Source: Pseudomonas sp. PB120 (lineage in GTDB: Bacteria; Pseudomonadota; Gammaproteobacteria; Pseudomonadales; Pseudomonadaceae). Taken from it: a stretch of DNA of 64,000 bases. The notes beneath the pieces were generated by a model. That model did no database searches, had not been told where the DNA came from, and saw only the letters and a list, made by a program, of their open reading frames with translations. Location: contig NZ_RWIN01000051.1 of assembly GCF_009761815.1 (NCBI RefSeq), positions 186,001 through 250,000 on the forward strand, read 5' to 3'. This document shows positions 33,030-42,739 of this stretch, piece after piece (within the stretch, counting starts at the first letter, position 1; the number at the start of each line of letters is the position of its first letter). Both the position numbers and the translations under genes were made by a program.

Positions 33030-36000
33030 TTATTAAGTCTCCTGAACTCAGTTTCCGAAATGGGATGTCCATGGATCGTTCTAGCGCTTAGTTCGATACG
33101 TATCCAACGACTGGGTTTCCCTTCGCTTGCTCCAATGTCTGTGTCGTACTCTCTGACTTTCCAGGGTTTGCCATTGGCAGCAGGGTATCCATTTGCATAT
33201 GCCTCTCTCTCCAAGCTCTCCACGTCGATACCTTGCTTGTATTTGGCGGGGCCCGACTTTGTTGAGTTTATTGTTTCTTTCCAAGTCATGTTTTTTGAGG
33301 CGCTATGTTTATAGTTGTGCGGGGTCCAGTCTACTTTTTCTGGGAACGGAAGTTTGGGCTCCCCCTCATCAACCCCAACCTTCCGCGCCGGATCCCCATC
33401 CAATTCCCCCTTACACCCACCCACCCCCGGACATTCACTCAACCCCAACGGATCAATCCACCCCGTCGGGTTCAGCGCATACCGGTACCCATTCAACCCA
33501 CCCGCAAGCTTTAACGGGTCTTGCGTCAGATACCGCCCAACTTCCGGGTTGTAGTAACGATGCCGGTTGTAATGCAGACCTGTCTCCGCATCGAAATACT
33601 GCCCCTGAAAGCGCAGCGGTTGATCGAGCACCTGATGGGTGTCGCGGTTGAGACGGGTGAGGCGGCCGTAGGCGGTGTATTGCGCGGCCCAGATGATGTC
33701 GCCGCTGTAGTCGGTGAGTTCCTGTGGTGTGCCGAGGTGGTCGAGTTGGTAGTAGAACGGGCAGGCTTTGCGCGGTCCTTTGCCGTCGAGCATGGCCAGC
33801 GGGCGGAAGGTGCCGGGTTCGTAGACGTAGCTGCGGTAATGCTCGCGGCTGCTTTCGGCGACGAGGCGGTCGCCTTGCCAGAAGAATTCGGTGGTTTTGC
33901 CGTCGACGGTTTTGGCGATGCGACGGCCGAAGGCGTCGTAGCGGTAATTGGCACTGCGGCCATCCGGCATCGTGACGCCGGTTAGCCGGTGCTGGCAGTC
34001 GTAGCGGTATTCGGTGACGAGTTTTTGCGCGGTGCCGCGCCGCTCGCGAATCAGGTTGCCGAAGGCGTCGTAGTCGTAGTGCCGGTCGCCTTGCATCAGC
34101 AGCCGATTGCCGTAGACGGTGGTCGGGCCCGGACGGTCCTGCATCAGCAGGTTAGCGGTCGAGTCGTGGGCGAAGGATTCCGGTTGGTGGTCGCGGGAAT
34201 GGCGGACGCGGATCAGGCGGCCGAGAGGGTCGTATTGGTAGTTGCGTTGGCCGAGGCGTGTGTCGGCAATGTGCTCGAGATTGCCGTTGGCGCTGTAGGC
34301 ATAGTCGCGTCGATACAGCGATTGTCGGTTTTGTCTGACGGTGTGGGCTTTCAGACGACCTTGTTCGTCGTGCTGGTAGTCGCTGATCAACAGGCCCTGT
34401 TCGCGGCTCTGTTCGCGGCCGGCGAGAGCGGTATGTGATGTCAGTCGGGCGCCATTCAGGTCGATGGCGATGAGCGCGTCGCCCTTGGCGTGTCGGTAGT
34501 CGAGTTTGCTGTTGTCCGGCAAGCGCACATGGTTGAGCCGGCCGCAGGCATCGTAGCGATAGCGAAGCGTGCCCCAGCCCTGGTGCTCGGTGATCAGGCG
34601 GTCCTGGGTGTCGTATTCGAATTCCAGTGGGTGGTCGTGACCATCGTCGACGTTGACCAGTCGACCGAGGCTGTCGTAGCAGTACTGGACCTTGATGCCG
34701 TCGGGCAGCGTCTTGATCAACAGGCGCCCGGCCGAGTCGCGCTCGTAACCCGTTACCTGCTGCGAGCCGTCATCACCGAACTCGATTTTTTCCAGCAGGT
34801 GGCCATTGAGGTCGTAGGCATACGCGGTGCGTCGACCGTCGAAACCGGTTTCCTGTCGGATCAGTCCATTTGGCGTGTAGTCCAGCAGGTACCGTTCGCC
34901 GGCTTCGTTTTCGATCTCGGTGAGCAGCAGTTGCGCATGGTCGTAGCGGTAACGCAGTTGCGTGCCATCGGGATTGAGCCGGCGGCTGACCCGATGCAGG
35001 TCATCGGCGTATTCAAAACGGGTGATGCGCCCGAGTTCATCGCGCTCGGCGGTGACCTTGCCGTAGGCGTTGTAACTGAATGTGCGACTTGCACCGGTGG
35101 GCGAAATTGTCTGGATCAGCCGCCCAACGCCATCCCATTGGTACCGAGTGACGGCGCCGTGTGGGTCCTGGCGAGCAGTCTGCCGTCCCAACACATCGTA
35201 GGAAAAATGCCATTGGCCACCGTCTGGCAACGTTTCTTCGACCAGTTGGCCCAACCCGTTCCAGGCAAAGGTATGGCGGCCGTTGTCCGGGTAGCGGATC
35301 GACAGCAACCGACCTTGTTTATCGTGGTGGTAATGGGTGACATGCCCGTGGGGATCAATCGCTTCGGTGACATCGCCCTGAGCATTTCGCTGGTACTTCC
35401 AGACCGCGGTGCCGCGATGTCGCGCATGCAGGAAACCGTGGCGATACTCGTAGGAAGTCGGTTCACCTTCGGATGGAATCAGCGCCGCCAGCCGTCCGAC
35501 TTCGTCGTAGCGGTACCGGGTGATCGCCCCGAGCGGGTTCTGATCGGCTATCAACCGGCCCTTGTCGTCATAGATCTTGCGGTGTTCTGCGCCATTGGGC
35601 TCGACCCGGCGTACCAATCGCGCCTGATCGTCGTGCTGGTAGACCTCTTCGCTGCCATCGGCGTTTTTGACGACGACGCAACCCTTGTCATCCCAGGCGT
35701 AGGCGGTGTCCATCTGCGAAAACGACGCCCAGTGCCGAATGCACCGCGCAGCTTTGCCAGAGCGTTCCCACTCCCAATAGAAACTGGCCCCACCGGCCAA
35801 TTGCCGCTGAAGAATCACGTGCAGATGGTCGTAGTCGTAGCGCTCGCTCTCGCCGACCGCATTGGTCGCTTCGATCAGGCGATGGCGGGCGTCATAGCGG
35901 TAGGTAACCAGCGTTTGCTCGGTACGCCAGCAGGCTTCCAGCGTGTCGGCGGGCTGAAAACGCTGATACTCGACGGCAACGATCTGCCGACGCTCATAGC

Positions 36001-37807
36001 GCAAACGCAGTGAACGCCCGGCGCCGTTGTCGAGGCGCTGAATCCTGTCAGCGTTATCCCTGTGCACCGTCAGTCGATTGCCATAGGCATCGCTGATTGC
36101 CGTCAGTCGGCCTGTGTGAAAGTGGTAAAACCGCGCAGCCTCACCCGTCATGGAGAGGATCAGTTCCTCGGGCGTATCCCCCAGATATATCGCTGCCCGT
36201 GACAGGCTGTTGTGAATCGCCGGTCGCTCGGCGCTCGGCAGCGGAAAGGTCGTTCGGCGGTTTTCGTGATCAATCCACAGGACGCTGTCGCCATGGATTT
36301 CCAGCCGATGGGCGAGGGAATGGCTCCAGCCGAACCCCAGCCCGCAATCAATCTCCACAGCGCTGGTGCGATATAGGCGGGTGAAGTCGAAGGGCAGGAT
36401 TCCGTCCAGTGAGCCGTCGGTCAGGGTCAGCAGTTCTTCACCCGTGACCATCGATACCGGGCAGCCTTTGGTGCAGGTCAAGGCTGCGCAATCGGCACTG
36501 TCGCCACTAGGGTTTTTTGCTTGTTGCGAAGCGTCGTCGCGGTGTTCCTGCCGGCTCAGGCGGGTCTGGGATTCGGACTTGTTGCGAGCAATGGCGACGG
36601 GATGTTTCACCTGCACAGCGGGTGATTTATCGACGCTGATCTGTAGCGGAACGACCGGGGCAGGATTGAGGGGGGCATGCCGCGCGTTGACCATCAGTGG
36701 CTTTAGCGAACCGGCGTGATCCGTCAGGTCAGTCCTGGCCGTGAGTTCGGCCAGGCGCGTTCCCGCCCGGGCCAGCCATTCGCGGGCGCGGGCGGACTTG
36801 ATTTTGCCCAGCACCTTAACGCTCATCCCGAGCTTCAAACCTGCAGGCCCGGTGAGGCAGGCCAACAGGAAACCGATGAGGATTTCTGTGCGAATCTCGG
36901 CGACGACTTCGGCGATGTATTGCGGCGGCAACATCCTCAGCCAACTGGTGAAGGCGGCGAGATGAATGAACATCAAGGGCTCGTCGCTCAGCACCAGCAA
37001 CACGTTGGCGATGGCTTCAGCCGAGGCATTCAGCAATGACTCAAGTTCTGCCGCCGTCAGGTACTCGAGGAGTTTTTCGCTGTTGGCTTGCAGGTCCGAC
37101 ACCAGGGCGTAAACCTGATTTACGTCATCCCACACACCGTGCAGCGATTTCTCGAAGCCGCGCCAGTCGGCCCGCTGCAGCATGCCGTAGCGCTGAGTGA
37201 ACCCGGCCTCACCGAACTCCACCCACAACGGCTGAAACTCGGTCGCCCATTCGTTGCGCAGCCAGCCTTCGAGGTGGCTGATGACGTCCTGGTAGGAGGC
37301 GTAGAGCGCCTTGACGTGATCAGTGGAAACATCGGGAAAGAACGTGATGCGATAACGCAGGCCGCGTTCGCAATCAGGGATTTCGAGGATGCCGCTGGGG
37401 CCGATCTGGTGAAGAACCGGCTTGCCGAATGTCAGCTCGCCCGCGACATCGGAAATCAAGGGTTCGAGCAACACCGGCGTATCGCCAATCGGTACAAAAC
37501 GCACCGCCTCGAACATGTGCACCAGCGTCAACGGGCCGCTGGCCGGACAGGCGGTCACGGTCGAGCTGACGGGGGTGGCAGACGTTTTTGGTGTGACAAG
37601 CCGGACTTCATCGCCGACCTTGAACACCTGCTCGATATCCAGCGCGGTGCCGGACCAGAAGCTTTCAGCCCAGGCGTCGTAGTCATTGAGGCAAAGCCGA
37701 AAATCACCGAGCAGGGCTTCGACGTCCGGCCGCCCGGGGTTCATGGCGGCAACCACCAGGAGTCCGATGGCATTGTTCAAGGCCAGGACCTTGTCGGGAT
37801 CGAACAT
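33026..37807 (-). CDS. Rhs/YD-repeat polymorphic toxin, 1593 aa
   Basis: Residues 1 to about 450 form a leader region with a hydrophobic segment (ILIGFLLACLTGPAGLKLG) and no PAAR motif. A DUF6531-like entry follows (CPVSMVTGEELLTLTDGSLDG, FDFTRLYRTSA), then dozens of YD repeats such as YRYDEVGRLAALIPSEGE that form the Rhs cocoon. The core ends with YFDAETGLHYNRHRYYNPEVGRYLTQDP and DPLGL at about 1452-1456. The last 137 residues are the variable toxin (ending RWIRIELSARTIHGHPISET, EFRRLNK), of no family I can name. It is probably delivered by a type VI secretion system; no vgrG is in the window. Confidence 0.93.
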   Translation of the reverse strand: MFDPDKVLALNNAIGLLVVAAMNPGRPDVEALLGDFRLCLNDYDAWAESFWSGTALDIEQVFKVGDEVRLVTPKTSATPVSSTVTACPASGPLTLVHMFEAVRFVPIGDTPVLLEPLISDVAGELTFGKPVLHQIGPSGILEIPDCERGLRYRITFFPDVSTDHVKALYASYQDVISHLEGWLRNEWATEFQPLWVEFGEAGFTQRYGMLQRADWRGFEKSLHGVWDDVNQVYALVSDLQANSEKLLEYLTAAELESLLNASAEAIANVLLVLSDEPLMFIHLAAFTSWLRMLPPQYIAEVVAEIRTEILIGFLLACLTGPAGLKLGMSVKVLGKIKSARAREWLARAGTRLAELTARTDLTDHAGSLKPLMVNARHAPLNPAPVVPLQISVDKSPAVQVKHPVAIARNKSESQTRLSRQEHRDDASQQAKNPSGDSADCAALTCTKGCPVSMVTGEELLTLTDGSLDGILPFDFTRLYRTSAVEIDCGLGFGWSHSLAHRLEIHGDSVLWIDHENRRTTFPLPSAERPAIHNSLSRAAIYLGDTPEELILSMTGEAARFYHFHTGRLTAISDAYGNRLTVHRDNADRIQRLDNGAGRSLRLRYERRQIVAVEYQRFQPADTLEACWRTEQTLVTYRYDARHRLIEATNAVGESERYDYDHLHVILQRQLAGGASFYWEWERSGKAARCIRHWASFSQMDTAYAWDDKGCVVVKNADGSEEVYQHDDQARLVRRVEPNGAEHRKIYDDKGRLIADQNPLGAITRYRYDEVGRLAALIPSEGEPTSYEYRHGFLHARHRGTAVWKYQRNAQGDVTEAIDPHGHVTHYHHDKQGRLLSIRYPDNGRHTFAWNGLGQLVEETLPDGGQWHFSYDVLGRQTARQDPHGAVTRYQWDGVGRLIQTISPTGASRTFSYNAYGKVTAERDELGRITRFEYADDLHRVSRRLNPDGTQLRYRYDHAQLLLTEIENEAGERYLLDYTPNGLIRQETGFDGRRTAYAYDLNGHLLEKIEFGDDGSQQVTGYERDSAGRLLIKTLPDGIKVQYCYDSLGRLVNVDDGHDHPLEFEYDTQDRLITEHQGWGTLRYRYDACGRLNHVRLPDNSKLDYRHAKGDALIAIDLNGARLTSHTALAGREQSREQGLLISDYQHDEQGRLKAHTVRQNRQSLYRRDYAYSANGNLEHIADTRLGQRNYQYDPLGRLIRVRHSRDHQPESFAHDSTANLLMQDRPGPTTVYGNRLLMQGDRHYDYDAFGNLIRERRGTAQKLVTEYRYDCQHRLTGVTMPDGRSANYRYDAFGRRIAKTVDGKTTEFFWQGDRLVAESSREHYRSYVYEPGTFRPLAMLDGKGPRKACPFYYQLDHLGTPQELTDYSGDIIWAAQYTAYGRLTRLNRDTHQVLDQPLRFQGQYFDAETGLHYNRHRYYNPEVGRYLTQDPLKLAGGLNGYRYALNPTGWIDPLGLSECPGVGGCKGELDGDPARKVGVDEGEPKLPFPEKVDWTPHNYKHSASKNMTWKETINSTKSGPAKYKQGIDVESLEREAYANGYPAANGKPWKVREYDTDIGASEGKPSRWIRIELSARTIHGHPISETEFRRLNK

Positions 37808-38043
37808 TCGCAGCCCCTCGCGCGGATCAATTAAGAGCGCGGGACTGTGCGGGGGATCAGCGGGGAAAGAAGTCGGGCAAAGAGGTGTTTGGTGTAGGAC
37901 GAGTCGCTAAATCATGGCGAGTCTTGGGCTTTGGTCGTTGCCCTGGGGTTACCGTGCTCGCTATGCTGCTGAAACCTTTAATCGAACATCGACCCGGCGG
38001 CGCCTGAACCGCCCGGGATGTCATTAAAAACGGATCAGATGTG

Positions 38044-38739
38044 ATGAATGCACCGCTCAAAGAGTTCGGCCCGATCAAAGCCGTGATTTTCGATATGGAT
38101 GGCTTGCTGCTCGACACCGAGGGCATTTACACCGAGGTCACGTCCATCATCGCCCAGCGTTACGGTCGGACGTTCGACTGGAGCGTCAAACAGAACATCA
38201 TCGGCCGTGGCGCGGGCGATCTGGCGCGTTACGTGGTCCAGGCGCTGGACTTGCCGATTACCGCCGAAGAGTTTCTGGTGATTCGCGAACCCCTGATGCG
38301 TGAGCGCTTTCCCACCGCGCAGGCCATGCCAGGCGCCGAGGAACTGGTTCGGCATTTGAAGGCCAACAATATTCCGATTGCCGTGGGCACCAGTTCGTCG
38401 AGTCAGTCGTTCGGCCAGAAAACCACGTTGCACCGCGACTGGTTTGCGTTGTTCGACTTTATTGTCACCGCTGATGATCCGGAAGTCGGCGCGGCCAAGC
38501 CGGCGCCTGACATCTTCCTCACGGCGGCACGGCGCCTGGGTGTTGCACCCGAGGATTGCCTGGTGTTTGAGGACTCACCGTTCGGTGTCACGGCGGCGAA
38601 AGCGGCGGGGATGACGGCCATTGCGATTCCCGATGCGGCGATGGCGGACGCAAAGTACGCACACGCTGACGGCATTCTTCGTACGCTGAAGGGCTTCACG
38701 CCCGGCGCTTACGGCTTGCCTGCGCTTGAATGGGCCTAA
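38044..38739 (+). CDS. HAD-superfamily phosphatase (subfamily IA)
   Basis: This 231-residue protein has HAD motif I VIFDMDGLLLDTEGIY with the nucleophile Asp, motif II PIAVGTSSS, Lys in GAAKPAPDIF and motif IV LVFEDSPFGV. It resembles beta-phosphoglucomutase/sugar phosphatase-like members that dephosphorylate small sugar phosphates. A GTG at 38041 is directly before the ATG and is an alternative start. It is divergent from the Rhs gene and followed by REP DNA. Confidence 0.9.
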   Translation: MNAPLKEFGPIKAVIFDMDGLLLDTEGIYTEVTSIIAQRYGRTFDWSVKQNIIGRGAGDLARYVVQALDLPITAEEFLVIREPLMRERFPTAQAMPGAEELVRHLKANNIPIAVGTSSSSQSFGQKTTLHRDWFALFDFIVTADDPEVGAAKPAPDIFLTAARRLGVAPEDCLVFEDSPFGVTAAKAAGMTAIAIPDAAMADAKYAHADGILRTLKGFTPGAYGLPALEWA

Positions 38740-38760
38740 GCGAGCACTCACAAATAAATC

Positions 38761-38862
38761 CTGTAGGAGCGAGCTTGCTCGCGATGGACTTGAGGGCGAC
38801 GGGTTTACTCAGGTAACCCGCGTCATCGTTGACGTCCATCGCGAGCGAGCTCGCTCCTACAG
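38761..38862. repeat. REP pair, family A
   Basis: TGTAGGAGCGAGCTTGCTCGCGATGG and the complementary arm, between convergent HAD and SDR genes. Confidence 0.9.
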
Positions 38863-38885
38863 GGTTTGTTGCGTTGTTTGAGGTA

Positions 38886-39632
38886 TCAGGCGCCGAAACC
38901 ACCGTCGATGGTCAGGCTGGCACCGGTGATGTATCCCGCTTCAGGACCGACCAGGTAGGCCACAAAACTGGCGATCTCTTCGGCTTTACCGTACCGACCC
39001 ACGGCCATCAACGGGATCAGGCTGTCGGCGAAGTCGCCATCGGCCGGGTTCATGTCGGTGTCGACCGGGCCCGGTTGCACGTTGTTGATGGTGATGCCGC
39101 GCGGGCCGAGGTCGCGGGCCAGGCCTTTGGTCAGGCCGACCAGCGCCGCTTTGCTCATGGCGTACGGGCCGCCACCGGCGAAGGGCATGCGGTCGGCGTT
39201 GGTGCTGCCGATGTTGATGACACGGCCGCCTTCGGTCATGTGCTTGGCGGCGGCCTGGGTGGCGATGAACACGCTGCGCACGTTGATGGCGAGGGTCTGA
39301 TCGAAGTCTTCCAGCTTGAAATCTTCCAGCGGTGCAACAGCCAGCACGCCGGCGTTGTTGACCAGGATGTCCAGTCGACCGAAAGCTTCGACCGTGGCGG
39401 TCACTGCGTTGCGGATGGCCTCGGCGTCGGCGCTGTCAGCCTTGATGGCGAGGGCCTTGCCACCCTTTGCGGTGATGCTGTTCTGCAATGCTTCGGCTTT
39501 GGCCGTGGAACTGACGTAGGTGAAGGCAACGGTTGCGCCTTCAGCAGCCAGGCGATTGACGATGGCGGCACCAATGCCACGAGAACCGCCTTGAATCAAA
39601 GCCACTTTGCCGCTGAGGTTCTGAGTAGTCAT
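38886..39632 (-). CDS. Short-chain dehydrogenase/reductase
   Basis: From the ATG at 39632 this is a 248-residue classical SDR. The cofactor motif is QGGSRGIGAAI, then NNAG (LDILVNNAGVL), catalytic Ser (NIGSTNAD) and Tyr-x-x-x-Lys (YAMSKAALVGL), with the C-terminal GYITGASLTIDGGFGA. The first glycine motif ('GGSRGIG') fits NADP(H) binding. It is divergent from a LysR regulator, so it is probably its target. The substrate is unknown. Confidence 0.9.
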   Translation of the reverse strand: MTTQNLSGKVALIQGGSRGIGAAIVNRLAAEGATVAFTYVSSTAKAEALQNSITAKGGKALAIKADSADAEAIRNAVTATVEAFGRLDILVNNAGVLAVAPLEDFKLEDFDQTLAINVRSVFIATQAAAKHMTEGGRVINIGSTNADRMPFAGGGPYAMSKAALVGLTKGLARDLGPRGITINNVQPGPVDTDMNPADGDFADSLIPLMAVGRYGKAEEIASFVAYLVGPEAGYITGASLTIDGGFGA

Positions 39633-39756
39633 AACGATCTCCAAAGTCCGAGGCGAGATGTCTCGGTTGATGGAGCCTAGTATCGATTTTGAATTACCCA
39701 CTGTGTAGCCAGTCATTACGATAGTCTGTGTAAACCAAAAGTTTATAGTGGCGCTT

Positions 39757-40680
39757 ATGGAAACCTTCAGCAGTATCGAATGCTTCGTGCGCAGTGCCGA
39801 AGTGGGCAGCTTCGCCGAAGCCGCCCGGCGTCTGAGCCTGACCCCGGCAGCGGTGGGCAAAAGCGTCGCCAAACTTGAAGCGAGGCTGGGCGTGCGTTTG
39901 TTCCAGCGCAGCACCCGCAGCCTGACGTTGACCGAGGCGGGCCAGTTGTTTCTGGGGGAGGTCAGCGCCAGCCTGCACACGATCCAGAATGCCGTGGCCA
40001 ATCTGGCCAGCGCCGAAGGCCGTCCGGCCGGCACACTGAAAGTCAGCATGGGCACGGTGTTCGGGCGCTTGTACATCGTGCCGTTGCTCGGGGAGTTTCT
40101 GCGGCGTTTTCCGGCGATCAACCCGGACTGGCATTTCGATAACCGGCAAGTGGATCTGATCGCCCAAGGTTTTGATGCGGCGATTGGCGGCGGTTTCGAA
40201 TTGCCCCAAGGAGTGGTCGCACGCAAATTGACGCCCGCGCATCGGGTGTTGGTGGCCTCGGCCGAGTACCTGGCGAGTCGTGAGGCCATCGTTGAACCTG
40301 ACGATCTCAAGCATCACGACGGGATTCTGATTCGCTCACCGCAAACCGGCCGCGTGCGCTCCTGGCAGTTGACCAGTCGCACTCAGCAACACAGCCCGTT
40401 GACGCTGAAGGCGCGGATGACCATGAGCGATTCAGAAGCGGCTTGCGCCACCGCGACCCAGGGACTGGGCATTGCGTTGGTCAGCATGCCGTTTGCTTCG
40501 GGGTATTTGCAGGCGGGAACGTTACAGCGGGTGTTGCCGGACTGGTATGTCGATGATGGCAATATTTCCATTTACTACGCCGAGCACAAATTGTTGCCGG
40601 GTAAGACTCGGGCGTTTGTGGATTTCATTATTGAGCAGTTTGCGGAGCAGGGGTTGGGGCGGCGGTTTAGTGCGGTTTGA
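39757..40680 (+). CDS. LysR-family transcriptional regulator
   Basis: This 307-residue protein has an N-terminal winged helix-turn-helix (FVRSAEVGSFAEAARRLSLT, PAAVGKSVAKLEARLGVRLF) and an effector-binding domain with typical periplasmic-binding fold. The start at 39757 is chosen over the GTG at 39748. It is divergent from the SDR gene across about 125 bases, the common LysR arrangement in which it activates the neighbour and represses itself. The effector is unknown. Confidence 0.92.
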   Translation: METFSSIECFVRSAEVGSFAEAARRLSLTPAAVGKSVAKLEARLGVRLFQRSTRSLTLTEAGQLFLGEVSASLHTIQNAVANLASAEGRPAGTLKVSMGTVFGRLYIVPLLGEFLRRFPAINPDWHFDNRQVDLIAQGFDAAIGGGFELPQGVVARKLTPAHRVLVASAEYLASREAIVEPDDLKHHDGILIRSPQTGRVRSWQLTSRTQQHSPLTLKARMTMSDSEAACATATQGLGIALVSMPFASGYLQAGTLQRVLPDWYVDDGNISIYYAEHKLLPGKTRAFVDFIIEQFAEQGLGRRFSAV

Positions 40681-40705
40681 GCCAAGCTTGGGACCGAGGT
40701 GTCAC

Positions 40706-40782
40706 CATCGCGAGCAGGCTCACTCCCACATTGGATTTGTGAACGACGAAGATCACATGTGGGAGTGAGCCTGCTCGCGATG
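40706..40782. repeat. REP pair, family C
   Basis: CATCGCGAGCAGGCTCACTCCCAC faces GTGGGAGTGAGCCTGCTCGCGATG. Confidence 0.9.
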
Positions 40783-40796
40783 AACGATAACGTGGT

Positions 40797-41525
40797 CTAC
40801 CTGCCAAACCGCCCCGGCCAACCCAGGATCTTCTTCGGCCGCGGCGTCGCATACGTGCGCACTTTAGACGTCGACAACCCCAACCGCACCAGCGATTCGG
40901 CGATTGTCACCGCCGCCGTCACGCCATCCACCACCGGCACGCCGGTGCGCTGGCGGATCTGCTCATCCAGCCCGGCCATGCCGCCGCAGCCCAGGCAGAT
41001 CACCTCGGCCTTGTCCTCAAGCACCGCCCATTCCGCCTGACGCACAATCGCCTCCAGCGCTCGCTCGGGATCGGACTCCAGTTCCAGCACCGCCAGACCA
41101 CTGGCCCGCACCGACGCGCAGCGATCCCACAACCCCGACAGCTTCAGCCGACCCTCAATCAGCGGCACGGTGCGGTCCAGGGTGGTGACCACCGAATAGG
41201 CATGGCCGAGGAACATCGCCGTGCTGGCCGCCGCCTCGGTGATGTCCACCACCGGCACATTGAGCAACTCCTGCAAGCCTTCGCGACCGTGCTCGCCGTA
41301 ACCGGCCTGGATCACCGCGTCGAAAGGCTGGTCGTAAGCCATCACCCGGTCCATGACCCCAATGGCCGCCAGGTAGCTTTCGAAATTGCCTTCGACGGAG
41401 TCGGCACCGAAGTAGGGCGTCAGCCCGATGATTTCAGTGCCGGGCGCGGCCACGGCTTGCGCCGAACGAGCGATGGCCTCGGTGATGGATTCGGTGGTGT
41501 TGACGTTGACCACGAGAATTCGCAT
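40797..41525 (-). CDS. Asp/Glu/hydantoin racemase family protein, one catalytic Cys missing
   Basis: This 242-residue protein has the family opening MRILVVNVNTTESITEAIAR and the second catalytic site LGCGGMAGL (Cys180). At the first site, where hydantoin and allantoin racemases have a cysteine (AC-x-GDPG), this protein reads QAGYGEHGREG with Gly75, so two-base racemisation seems unlikely. It may be a decarboxylase-like or isomerase variant. It is monocistronic, between REP pairs. Confidence 0.82.
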   Translation of the reverse strand: MRILVVNVNTTESITEAIARSAQAVAAPGTEIIGLTPYFGADSVEGNFESYLAAIGVMDRVMAYDQPFDAVIQAGYGEHGREGLQELLNVPVVDITEAAASTAMFLGHAYSVVTTLDRTVPLIEGRLKLSGLWDRCASVRASGLAVLELESDPERALEAIVRQAEWAVLEDKAEVICLGCGGMAGLDEQIRQRTGVPVVDGVTAAVTIAESLVRLGLSTSKVRTYATPRPKKILGWPGRFGR

Positions 41526-41656
41526 GGGGAGTCCTTATCACGGGGTGACCCAATTTATTGTATGCAAAAGTTGTATGCAATAAAATCAGGCTCAGCCGAT
41601 TCGGGATCCAGGCGATTTCGGAAGGGATATAACTTTTCAGGAGGCAGAAACGAAAA

Positions 41657-41697
41657 GTGCACACGAATGGCACCCAGGGTGACATTCGTGTGTGCAC
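41657..41697. repeat. Long inverted repeat of unknown role
   Basis: GTGCACACGAATG and CATTCGTGTGTGCAC pair, with two unpaired bases, around GCACCCAGGGTGA, which itself contains CACC/GGTG. There is no T-run, so it is not a clear terminator. Confidence 0.65.
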
Positions 41698-41702
41698 ATT
41701 TC

Positions 41703-41818
41703 TGTAGGAGCGAGCTCGCTCGCGAAAGTCGTCAATGATAACGATGGTTCCCTGATACCCCGCGGCGCGCTCTGGCGCATCGTCGGAACGCCGCCCGGAG
41801 CAACCTCGCTCCTACAGG
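41703..41818. repeat. REP pair, family A, with chimeric right arm
   Basis: The left arm is canonical (TGTAGGAGCGAGCTCGCTCGCG). The right arm has CATCGTCGGAACGCCGCCCG inserted before CTCGCTCCTACAG. Confidence 0.75.
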
Positions 41819-41831
41819 GGGAGGGGTGGCG

Positions 41832-42566
41832 TTATGACTTGCTAATAATGTTCCCCGCATGCAACCCGCATTCTTTCTGCGTGGCTTCTTCCCACCACCA
41901 GCGACCTTCACGCTCATGCTGGTTCGGCAGCACCGGGCGGGTGCAGGGCTCGCAGCCGATGCTGATGAAACCGCGTTCATGCAGGCTGTTGTACGGCAGT
42001 TCGAGCATGCGGATGTAACCCCAGATCTCTTCGCTGGTCATTTGCGCCAGCGGGTTGAATTTGTACAGGGTACGTTCCGGGGTGGAGAACGCGGTGTCGA
42101 CTTCCATTACCGCGACCGCGCTGCGAGTGCCAGGGCTCTGGTCCCGGCGCTGGCCGGTGGCCCAGGCTGTCACGCCGGACAATTTGCGACGCAGCGGCTC
42201 GATCTTGCGGATGCCACAGCATTCACCGTGACCGTCCTTGTAAAAGCTGAACAGGCCTTTTTCCTTCACGAACGGTTCAAGTTTCGTGTAGTCCGGCGAC
42301 ACCAGTTCGATGTCGATCTTGTAGTGCTCGCGCACCTGATCGATGAAGCGGTAGGTCTCGGGGTGCAGGCGGCCGGTGTCGAGGCTGAACACCTTGACGT
42401 TTTTGTTCAGCTTCCAGGCCATGTCCACCAGCACCACGTCTTCGGCGCCGCTGAAAGATATCCACAGGTCATCGCCAAACTCGGCGAACGCGAGTTTCAG
42501 GATGTCCTGGGCGGATTTGTTGGCATAGGTCGTGGCGAGTTCCACGACATCGAACGATGGGCTCAT
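41832..42566 (-). CDS. cysH: Assimilatory adenylylsulfate / phosphoadenylylsulfate reductase
   Basis: This 244-residue enzyme reduces activated sulfate to sulfite in cysteine biosynthesis, with thioredoxin as donor. The nucleotide-binding loop [10 protein letters not shown], Cys116-Cys117 ([14 protein letters not shown]) and Cys205-Cys208 (GCEPCTRPV) are the four ligands of a [4Fe-4S] cluster that marks the APS-reducing type found in Pseudomonas. Cys233 in KECGLH is the catalytic cysteine. It is divergent from thrH. Confidence 0.95.
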   Translation of the reverse strand: MSPSFDVVELATTYANKSAQDILKLAFAEFGDDLWISFSGAEDVVLVDMAWKLNKNVKVFSLDTGRLHPETYRFIDQVREHYKIDIELVSPDYTKLEPFVKEKGLFSFYKDGHGECCGIRKIEPLRRKLSGVTAWATGQRRDQSPGTRSAVAVMEVDTAFSTPERTLYKFNPLAQMTSEEIWGYIRMLELPYNSLHERGFISIGCEPCTRPVLPNQHEREGRWWWEEATQKECGLHAGNIISKS

Positions 42567-42739
42567 CAGGGCGGCTTCCTACAGGTCGGTGGCGCTGGGC
42601 GCTCTATATGGGCCAGATGGTAACAAAATCCGGCACCGACTGGCGCGTCCTCTGCGTTGCGCAGGGCCGTGCGAGTCGCTAGAGTTCGGCAGTCTTTTTG
42701 CTCGCTCGACTCAATAATCACTACAAATGGGAGTGTCTT

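Larger units (their letters stand above)
41526..41831. other. Gap with a long hairpin and a REP pair
   Basis: About 300 bases between the racemase-like and cysH genes. They hold the inverted repeat at 41657-41697 and the REP pair at 41703-41818. Confidence 0.7.

Noticed and set aside
34490-36013. 507-codon open frame antisense to the Rhs repeats
   Set aside because: Repetitive sequence mirrors the YD repeats; the Rhs protein on the other strand is certain.
33026-37807. Type VI secretion PAAR-Rhs with complete delivery locus
   Set aside because: No PAAR motif is seen in the N-terminal region and no vgrG or tap gene lies in the window, so only delivery by an unlinked system can be inferred.
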